Below, piece after piece: positions 13,628 to 18,473 of a stretch of 18,473 nucleotides of DNA (position 1 is its first letter; the number at the start of each line of letters is the position of its first letter). This DNA is from Lentzea sp. (lineage in GTDB: Bacteria > Actinomycetota > Actinomycetes > Mycobacteriales > Pseudonocardiaceae), in the NCBI GenBank assembly GCA_030146905.1, contig JASLAV010001188.1, positions 1-18,473 on the forward strand, read 5' to 3'. The notes under the pieces were generated by a model. The model saw nothing but the letters and a program-made list of their open reading frames with translations, did no database searches and was not told where the DNA came from. The translations under genes were made by a program, and so were the position numbers.

Positions 13628-13978
13628 TCAGCCCTTCGACAGCCGAGTGACCTTTGCCGCCAAGCTCTCAAGCCCCGTACGCAGCTCTGCAACCTCGTCC
13701 CGAAGCGCTCGGACCTCCTCGTGGAGATCACCCGTCACTCCGTCAGTCGGCACCGGACGACCAGCCGCAACATCCTCAAGGTGATCAGCTTTCCAGCCCA
13801 ACGCTGTAGACACAGCGGCGAGCGTGGTCGCCGATCGTGACGCGTCAGCGCCCTGCTGCATGAGGCGGAGCGTCGCCGTACTCACCTTCGACCGCTCAGA
13901 CAGCTCCTTCTGCGAAAAACCCAACTGCTCCATTCGGGTGTTAATCGCGTCGGCTACCGCTTGCCAGTCCTTCGCCAC
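13628..13978 (-). CDS. XRE-family repressor-like protein with C-terminal coiled coil
   Basis: A 116-residue regulator. Residues 8-70 are an XRE-type helix-turn-helix (MEQLGFSQKELSERSKVSTATLRLMQQG, then AAVSTALGWKADHLEDVAAG). Residues 84-113 form a heptad-patterned helix (LHEEVRALRDEVAELRTGLESL) that probably dimerises. The start is GTG at 13978 with GAGAGGGG 9 bases upstream. It diverges from the gene at 14130 across 151 bases packed with TCTAGCGC repeats, so it is a good candidate for the element's autoregulating master repressor, analogous in position to known AICE repressors; it is of the XRE rather than the GntR (KorSA) type. Confidence 0.85.
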   Translation of the reverse strand: MAKDWQAVADAINTRMEQLGFSQKELSERSKVSTATLRLMQQGADASRSATTLAAVSTALGWKADHLEDVAAGRPVPTDGVTGDLHEEVRALRDEVAELRTGLESLAAKVTRLSKG

Positions 13979-13989
13979 GCGAACCCCTC

Positions 13990-14100
13990 TCTAGCGCCAG
14001 TACCAGCGCAAATTCTAGCGCAGCGCATCCCGTAACCGCACCTAGCAGCAACTTCACATCCATCGATGCGCTTGTTCTAGCGCTTGTTCTAGCGCTAGCG
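13990..14100. promoter_or_regulatory. TCTAGCGC operator array with tandem 12-bp repeat
   Basis: TCTAGCGC occurs at 13990-13997, 14014-14021, 14076-14083 and 14088-14095, the last running into the palindromic TAGCGCTA. The last two belong to a tandem 12-bp unit GCGCTTGTTCTA at 14068-14079 and 14080-14091. One copy is within 12 bases of the repressor GTG start; the cluster at 14068-14100 is 30-60 bases before the gene at 14130. This suits one repressor binding both divergent promoters. Confidence 0.65.
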
Positions 14101-14129
14101 TCAGCGCATCGACTTCGAAAGGAACCCCG

Positions 14130-14474
14130 ATGAACGTCACCACCAGCCACTACCCCGACGGCATCACCGCCGAGACCGTCACCAGCATCGTCAACGAACT
14201 GTCGGAGGAGATCGCCTCTCCGTTCGCTCCCACCACGGCGTTGGTGGACGGCTCGGCTGTCGCACGGCGGAACGCCCGGATCTTGGCGCGTGCAGCGGCT
14301 GGGATCTCGCCGAAGCACGGCGTCTCACTGGCGCAGGCCGCGCAGGAGGCAGCGACCCCGGTTCGTCCCGTTCCGGTCGCCACGACGTCGACGCCTGTGC
14401 AGATCGCGAAGCGCACGAGCCGCCACAACCAGGCGCAGGCCGTCCACCCCAGCACCGGAACCGAAGCCGCCTGA
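14130..14474 (+). CDS. Hypothetical element-backbone protein
   Basis: A 114-residue protein. The N-terminal half looks structured (MNVTTSHYPDGITAETVTSIVNELSEEIASPF); the middle has a helix rich in Arg/Ala (VARRNARILARAAAGISPKHG); the C-terminal third is Thr/Pro/Val-rich and probably disordered. The ATG at 14130 follows AAAGGAA. It is the first gene controlled from the TCTAGCGC operator region and is followed by a strong hairpin. By position it could be an activator of transfer or excision genes, but no homology to such proteins is visible to me. Confidence 0.65.
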   Translation: MNVTTSHYPDGITAETVTSIVNELSEEIASPFAPTTALVDGSAVARRNARILARAAAGISPKHGVSLAQAAQEAATPVRPVPVATTSTPVQIAKRTSRHNQAQAVHPSTGTEAA

Positions 14475-14479
14475 CAGCG

Positions 14480-14523
14480 CCCGGACCGGCGGACTCCCGC
14501 CAAGAAGTCACCGCCGGTCCGGG
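14480..14523 (+). terminator. 13-bp perfect hairpin between backbone genes
   Basis: CCCGGACCGGCGG (14480-14492) pairs perfectly with CCGCCGGTCCGGG (14511-14523) around an 18-base loop. It starts 6 bases after the stop of the gene at 14130-14474 and ends 46 bases before the GTG at 14569. It could terminate or attenuate transcription between the regulatory gene and the transfer genes. Confidence 0.6.
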
Positions 14524-14568
14524 TTCTCACACCACCATCCGATCTTGCAACCGGAAGGGGCACGCACA

Positions 14569-14802
14569 GTGTCCACCACGATTTGCGAACTCCTGGCCGC
14601 CTGGCAGGAAGCCGCTCCACCGATGACTGCCCCAGACGAAGAGGCCGCAGCCTGGTTCGAGCAGTCCGTGCACCTGCTCGCGCCGATCACGAACAACCCG
14701 GCACATCCGCAGCACGCCGAAGCCTGCGCGCTCGCGGCGGAGAACTCCCATGACGCTCTCGCCCTGCGCGAGTCTGCCCGTTCAAAAGGGGCGATGCGCT
14801 GA
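14569..14802 (+). CDS. Small helical hypothetical protein
   Basis: A 77-residue protein starting with GTG at 14569, preceded by GGAAGGGG. It is helical and acidic in the middle (ELLAAWQEAAPPMTAPDEEAAAWFEQSVHLLAPI), then His/Ala-rich (NPAHPQHAEACALAAENSHDAL), with a basic end. The TGA overlaps the next ATG as TGATG, so it is translationally coupled to the small membrane protein. The frame stays open upstream to 14290, but that part is antisense-like and crosses the hairpin. Function unknown; soluble, no motif recognised. Confidence 0.65.
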   Translation: MSTTICELLAAWQEAAPPMTAPDEEAAAWFEQSVHLLAPITNNPAHPQHAEACALAAENSHDALALRESARSKGAMR

Positions 14803-15071
14803 TGAACGAGCCGATGTTGTTGCTGCTGCTGGGTTCTGGCGTCGCGTTCGTGTTCACCGTGCTGCTGTGGAAGCTGCTGATCACCACGCTCGGCATCGCT
14901 TCCGTGCAGTGGGCCGTGATCACGGGTCTGCCTGATGAGCCCGTGGCGCAAGCCCTGGCGTTTGGGATTCCGGCGCTGCTGGCCGCATTCGCACTTGTCT
15001 ACGTCCCGCGCATCGCCGCCCGTGGCACCACGCATTCAGTGACTCGCGTTCGGAAGGGAGCCCACCGATGA
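14802..15071 (+). CDS. Small two-pass membrane protein (spread-protein-like by position)
   Basis: An 89-residue protein with two hydrophobic segments, about residues 5-31 (LLLLLGSGVAFVFTVLLW) and 47-67 (ALAFGIPALLAAFALVYV), and a basic C-terminal tail (RIAARGTTHSVTRVRKGAHR) likely in the cytoplasm. Its ATG overlaps the previous stop and its own TGA overlaps the next ATG as ATGA, placing it firmly in the transfer operon. Streptomyces plasmids and AICEs encode several such small membrane Spd proteins beside traB for intramycelial spread; this assignment rests on position and topology, not sequence. Confidence 0.75.
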   Translation: MNEPMLLLLLGSGVAFVFTVLLWKLLITTLGIASVQWAVITGLPDEPVAQALAFGIPALLAAFALVYVPRIAARGTTHSVTRVRKGAHR

Positions 15072-15937
15072 CCAGCGCCTACCCCATGCGCCTGGAAGAC
15101 CTGATCTCACGAGTGCGCGCCCTGGCCGAAGAGTCCGGCGAGAGGCCGTCCATTCGCAGCGTGGCTGGCACGTTCAACGTGGGCGCGAAGAAGGCCCGCG
15201 CTGCGCTCGTCGCGCTCGGCTACATCGACGCGAGCGAGCACAAGGCCGAGAACGAGCGGCGATTGCGGTCTGTCCCTGCGCTCGCAGAAACGGTCACGGC
15301 GGAACCCGAACCGACCCCAACCGCCACGTCTGAGGAAAGTGCGGACGCAGACGCGGTCACGCCTCTGTTCACCGCACCGCAGGAGGCTCACGGCCAGGCG
15401 GCGGAGGACGTGTCGCAGCAGGCCAACACGGTCGTAGACGCACCGGCCTCGACCGCAATCCTGGCGGATCGCACGGACCTGTCACGGACCCGTTCGCAGA
15501 TGCGCCGGTGGCCCATCATCCTCATCGCGCTCGGTGCGTTCGTCGCGATCTGGGGTGGGTGGGTCGAACTCGGCAAGCTCACCGGGTTCGGCGAGATCAC
15601 CCCGCTTCCCGGCATCGCGGACAGCTGGACGATCAACTCCGCGATCACGCTCCCGCTCGGCATGGAGGCCTACGCCGCGCTCGCGTTGCAGGTGTGGCTG
15701 TCCGGGCGCACTCGCTCGGACAAGGCGCGCTCGTTCGCCAAGTGGTCCGCGCTCGGTGCGCTCGTGCTCGGTGCGGGCGGCCAGGTCGCCTACCACCTCA
15801 TGAAGGCCGCGGGCATGACCGTTGCCCCGTGGCAGATCACCACCGTTGTGTCCTGTCTGCCCGTGATCGTGCTCGGGTTCGGGGCAGCGCTGGTCCACCT
15901 CATGAGCGAGAACCCGGAACCGGAGGAGGTGCGCTGA
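15068..15937 (+). CDS. DUF2637-like membrane protein with N-terminal HTH-like segment
   Basis: A 289-residue protein. Residues 8-52 look like a small HTH (LEDLISRVRALAEESGERPSIRSVAGTFNVGAKKARAALVALGY). Residues 60-145 are an acidic, Pro/Thr-rich linker. From 146 the chain has the DUF2637 pattern: RRWPIILIALGAFVAIWGGWVELG, GFGEITPLPGI, ITLPLGMEAYAALALQVWL, a basic cytoplasmic loop, LGALVLGAGGQVAYHLM and VVSCLPVIVLGFGAALVHLM, making about four membrane helices. DUF2637 proteins accompany TraB translocases on actinomycete elements and are thought to act in transfer or spread. It is coupled by 4-bp and 1-bp overlaps to the genes before and after it. Confidence 0.82.
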   Translation: MTSAYPMRLEDLISRVRALAEESGERPSIRSVAGTFNVGAKKARAALVALGYIDASEHKAENERRLRSVPALAETVTAEPEPTPTATSEESADADAVTPLFTAPQEAHGQAAEDVSQQANTVVDAPASTAILADRTDLSRTRSQMRRWPIILIALGAFVAIWGGWVELGKLTGFGEITPLPGIADSWTINSAITLPLGMEAYAALALQVWLSGRTRSDKARSFAKWSALGALVLGAGGQVAYHLMKAAGMTVAPWQITTVVSCLPVIVLGFGAALVHLMSENPEPEEVR

Positions 15938-18159
15938 TGAGCACGCCCGACAACACGCAGCCCGACCGCACCAACGACGACGCGGGCGCGACCGTGTACG
16001 ACCTGAGCGCCCGACGAGCGGCAACCTCCGACAGCCAGCTCAGCACCGAACTCGAACCGCAGCACGTGATGGAAGGTGTGCTCCTCAGCGACGAGGAAAA
16101 CGCCGAACTTGACCGCCGCATCAAGCAGGGCAACGGCATCGCACGGGTTCGGCACGCTCACGCCACCGTCGTGCGCACCGTGCAGCTAGTGCGTCAGCAC
16201 GAGCCGACCGTCAAGGCCACCAGGACCGTGCTCACCAACTCTCTGCACATCGTTCAGGGCTTCGAGTCCTGGGCGCAGCGGGCCTGGGACGCGGGCACGT
16301 TCGGCGTGTACCGCCGTCAGATCAAGGCCGCTGAGGCGATGGGCGACCGGGAAGCGTTGCGGGAGTGGACGGAGCGCAAAGAACTCGCGCAGGAACGTCG
16401 GCACCGTCGCCTGATGGACCTACCCGGCATGGCCGCCGGAATCGCCAGGGTCACCGCAGGCTCGATCGCCGCTCTCCTGGTGGTGCTGCTGGTGATCTCG
16501 GCTCTGGTCCAGATCACCGACACCGGCCGGTTCCTCGCGGTGTGGGAAGGCGTTCTGGACGCGATCGGGTGGATCATCACCGCCGTCACGGTGGTGTGGA
16601 CTCCGTTCGTACTCGCCTTCCCCGCTCTGGTTCTGCTCGGCGCATGGCGTGAGGGCCGTCGTCAGGGCACGGCACCGGACTGGCTGGCCACCGCCAGTGA
16701 GGCCGATGCGGACGTCACGATCGACGAAACGACGATCGCCCGTGCGCTGGAGGCGCTGCGGATTCCGCAGATCACCGCGTACATCAAGCAGGGCTTGCCG
16801 TTGCAGTACATCACCACGGCTCGCAAGGACGGGCGAGGCACTCACGCGGTGCTGCGCCTCCCGGCCGGCGTCACCGCCGAGAAGATCGCTCGCCGACGTG
16901 GTGATCTCGCCACCGGTCTGCATCGTCTGTCCAAGGAGGTCTGGCCGACCACGGGTAGCGAGGCGGGAATCTTGGATCTGTGGGTGGCGGACAAGGGCGC
17001 TCTTGCTGAAGGGGCAGGCCCATACCCGTTGCTGGCGGAGGGAACCGTGGACATCTTCAAGGGAGTCCCGTTCGGACGGACGCTGCGCGGCGAGCCGATC
17101 ACGTGCCCGGTGTTGGAGCGCAACACGATCGGCGGCGGCATGCCCGGCCAGGGCAAGTCATCGGCTGCCCGGTGCGTGATGGCAGGCGCTGCGCTGGACC
17201 CGACCGTGGAACTCCGCATCTGGGTTCCTGACGCGAACTTCGACTTCGAGGCGTTCAAGCCGCGGTGCTCGCGCTACGTCATGGGCGCTGAAGACGAGAA
17301 GATCGCGGAGATCCTGGAACACCTGCGAGAGCTGCACGAGGAGGTGCAGACCCGTGGCGAGCTGCTCATCAAGCACGAAGAGCCAGCCGTCACGCGCAAG
17401 CTGGCCAGTGCCGGAGTCGGCCTGCACCCGATCGTCGCGCTGCTGGAGGAGGCGCACGTGGCCATTCAGCACGCGGCCTACGGGGCGGAGATCTCCCAGC
17501 TGCTGGTGGACATCGTCAGGCTCGGCCGCAAGCGCGCTATCCACCTGTTCCTGTCGACGCAGGCTCCGACGAAGGACAGCATGCCGCGCGACGTCACCCG
17601 CAACTGCTCCAACGGCATCGCGTTCGCCGTTGGTGACCACGTCGCCAATGATGCGCTGCTCGGCCAGGGCGCGTACGCGGCTGGCCACCGGGCAACCGAG
17701 CTGATCCCCGGCACTGACAAGGGAACCGCTGTGGTCAAGGGCTTCAGCGGGGAACGCTCGGAGATCGTGCAGGTCTACTTCCTGGACGTCTCCCGCACCA
17801 ACGACCAGGTCACTCCGATCATCAACCGGTCGCTGGCAGCGATCGAGGCGAACGGGCGCGGCCTGCCCGGTGCAGCAGTGGCAGCCCCGGCGATCGAGTC
17901 CAGCCGGAACCTGCTCGAAGACCTGGACGCGGTGATGGGCGAGGAGCCCATCAGGGTCGCGGACCTGCCCGCTCTGCTCGCGCAGCACGCTCCGAGGTGG
18001 GCGCCGTACCGGTCGCTCACGGGCAAGGCGCTCCGAGACCAGCTCGCCGAACTCGGCGTGAAGGTGCCGTCCACGAAGAACACCTACCCCGTCGACCCTG
18101 TCACCGTCCGTGATGCTCTCGCTCGCCAGGCGACGGCTGACCTGGACGACGCGAACTAG
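15937..18159 (+). CDS. traB: FtsK/SpoIIIE-type conjugative DNA translocase (TraB-like)
   Basis: A 740-residue translocase. Residues 1-160 are a charged cytoplasmic region; two membrane segments follow at about 171-195 and 208-236. The RecA-like motor then has Walker A GMPGQGKSS (401-409) and Walker B IVALLEEAHVA (499-509), with RKRAIHLFLSTQAPTKDSMP after it, the FtsK-type LATQRP equivalent. The C-terminal 75 residues (PYRSLTGKALRDQLAELGVKVPS) form a likely winged-helix DNA-binding domain, as in TraB, which recognises short repeats in the clt locus. Such proteins pump double-stranded plasmid DNA between hyphae without a relaxase. The ATG at 15937 overlaps the previous TGA; the same frame extends upstream to 15508 but is antisense-like there. 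The repeat cluster directly after its stop fits this role. Confidence 0.93.
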   Translation: MSTPDNTQPDRTNDDAGATVYDLSARRAATSDSQLSTELEPQHVMEGVLLSDEENAELDRRIKQGNGIARVRHAHATVVRTVQLVRQHEPTVKATRTVLTNSLHIVQGFESWAQRAWDAGTFGVYRRQIKAAEAMGDREALREWTERKELAQERRHRRLMDLPGMAAGIARVTAGSIAALLVVLLVISALVQITDTGRFLAVWEGVLDAIGWIITAVTVVWTPFVLAFPALVLLGAWREGRRQGTAPDWLATASEADADVTIDETTIARALEALRIPQITAYIKQGLPLQYITTARKDGRGTHAVLRLPAGVTAEKIARRRGDLATGLHRLSKEVWPTTGSEAGILDLWVADKGALAEGAGPYPLLAEGTVDIFKGVPFGRTLRGEPITCPVLERNTIGGGMPGQGKSSAARCVMAGAALDPTVELRIWVPDANFDFEAFKPRCSRYVMGAEDEKIAEILEHLRELHEEVQTRGELLIKHEEPAVTRKLASAGVGLHPIVALLEEAHVAIQHAAYGAEISQLLVDIVRLGRKRAIHLFLSTQAPTKDSMPRDVTRNCSNGIAFAVGDHVANDALLGQGAYAAGHRATELIPGTDKGTAVVKGFSGERSEIVQVYFLDVSRTNDQVTPIINRSLAAIEANGRGLPGAAVAAPAIESSRNLLEDLDAVMGEEPIRVADLPALLAQHAPRWAPYRSLTGKALRDQLAELGVKVPSTKNTYPVDPVTVRDALARQATADLDDAN

Positions 18160-18171
18160 CCGTCCGAGCCA

Positions 18172-18343
18172 CCGGGTTAGGTCGCCGAAGGTGCTTCCAG
18201 GACCGCTTCTCGCAGCCCGAGCAGGCCTCGAAGCGCTCGACCTAACCCGGCTAACCAGCTAACTCGCCGCAGCTCAGCGACTACATCGGTCCATCTAACC
18301 CGCGCGGTTAGAAACCTAACCCCGGCTGTGCGACCTAACCCGG
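18172..18343. repeat. CGACCTAACCCGG repeat cluster, candidate clt or replication origin
   Basis: Three exact copies of CGACCTAACCCGG occur: inverted at 18172-18184 and direct at 18238-18250 and 18331-18343. Degenerate copies lie between them: ACCTAACCCCGG at 18314-18325 and the inverted pair TCTAACC/GGTTAGA at 18294-18312, plus shorter CTAAC units at 18251-18263. The 278-base gap 18160-18437 holds no convincing gene. TraB-type proteins bind short repeats in a clt locus that often lies beside traB; an iteron-type origin for the next gene is the alternative. Confidence 0.65.
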
Positions 18344-18437
18344 TTCGCCAACCGCTCATCCACTCGCAACGTGGGCACCCGCGCTGCCCTCTCACGCCCA
18401 ACCACCGTCACTAAGAGCAACCTGGAGATGCGTCGAC

Positions 18438-18473
18438 ATGACAAGCCGCCGCACGTTCCTCAGCGACCCCGGC
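18438..18473 (+). CDS. Start of a further gene, cut by the window edge
   Basis: ATG at 18438 with GGAG about 11 bases upstream opens a frame of 12 codons (MTSRRTFLSDPG) that runs off the right edge. It follows the repeat cluster on the same strand as the transfer genes. In AICEs a replication initiator, excisionase or further spread protein would be expected around here, but 12 residues are too few to tell. Confidence 0.4.
   Translation, partial: MTSRRTFLSDPG

Larger units (their letters stand above)
5494..18473. mobile_element. Putative actinomycete integrative and conjugative element (partial)
   Basis: Three lines point to an AICE: the truncated tRNA-Tyr at its left end, the FtsK/TraB-type translocase with adjacent small membrane and spread-like genes at 14802-18159, and the XRE repressor with repeat-rich divergent promoters at 13628-14130. 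AICEs move as double-stranded DNA through a single TraB translocase and integrate into tRNA 3' ends. No integrase, excisionase or replication initiator is visible; these should lie past 18473. The cargo between the att end and the backbone includes a transposase remnant, a NACHT NTPase and an aminotransferase/SUMF1 pair. The right boundary is not in the window. Confidence 0.7.

Noticed and set aside
13614..13628. GAGAC/GTCTC inverted repeat between convergent genes as terminator
   Set aside because: Only 5 bp of stem in a 19-base gap, overlapping a stop codon; too weak to call.
18177..18401. Minus-strand 74-codon frame in the repeat cluster
   Set aside because: It is made of the CGACCTAACCCGG repeats read as codons and has no convincing ribosome-binding site or protein-like character.

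Overview
The window is high-GC DNA with actinomycete gene style: GTG starts, G-rich ribosome-binding sites and many 4-bp ATGA/GTGA stop-start overlaps. It most resembles a Pseudonocardiaceae-type chromosome (Amycolatopsis, Saccharothrix or Lentzea-like). That placement is my inference from the look of the proteins, not from a search. The window appears to hold one end of an integrated mobile element next to ordinary chromosome.

Left part, about 1-5490, looks chromosomal. It holds the start of a PhzF-family gene (minus strand), a GNAT acetyltransferase, a small unknown protein, and a redox operon on the minus strand: imine-reductase-like protein, then SDR oxidoreductase, then AhpD-like CxxC protein. 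An HxlR-family regulator diverges from that operon across a candidate operator. Next come a translationally coupled pair (PP2C-type phosphatase and an unknown protein). A perfect LexA/SOS box at 1336-1351 sits in a place with no obvious target gene.

Boundary, 5449-5542: a 16-bp perfect hairpin followed by the 3' half of a tRNA-Tyr(GTA) gene on the minus strand, cut exactly at the anticodon loop. The 5' half is absent. This is the usual signature of an integrative element inserted in a tRNA gene, so the DNA to the right is read as an actinomycete integrative and conjugative element (AICE). Its integrase, its replication gene and the other end lie outside the window.

Cargo, about 5543-13225: a frameshifted 3' remnant of an IS5-type transposase; a large, locally AT-rich NACHT/STAND NTPase gene (1065 aa) resembling the bacterial NLR-like antiphage proteins; an XRE regulator with a TPR-like body; two small proteins, one with a zinc-ribbon-like C4 motif; and a minus-strand pair of a class IV aminotransferase and an unusual HTH-SUMF1 fusion protein.

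Element backbone, about 13226-18473: divergent control regions rich in repeats and palindromes, a small XRE repressor-like gene, several small proteins, a coupled run of genes (small membrane protein, DUF2637-like membrane protein, FtsK/TraB-type DNA translocase), then a cluster of CGACCTAACCCGG repeats suited to a conjugal transfer locus or origin, and the first codons of another gene. The likely logic is maintenance and conjugation functions on the right, with defence and accessory genes stacked between them and the tRNA attachment site.
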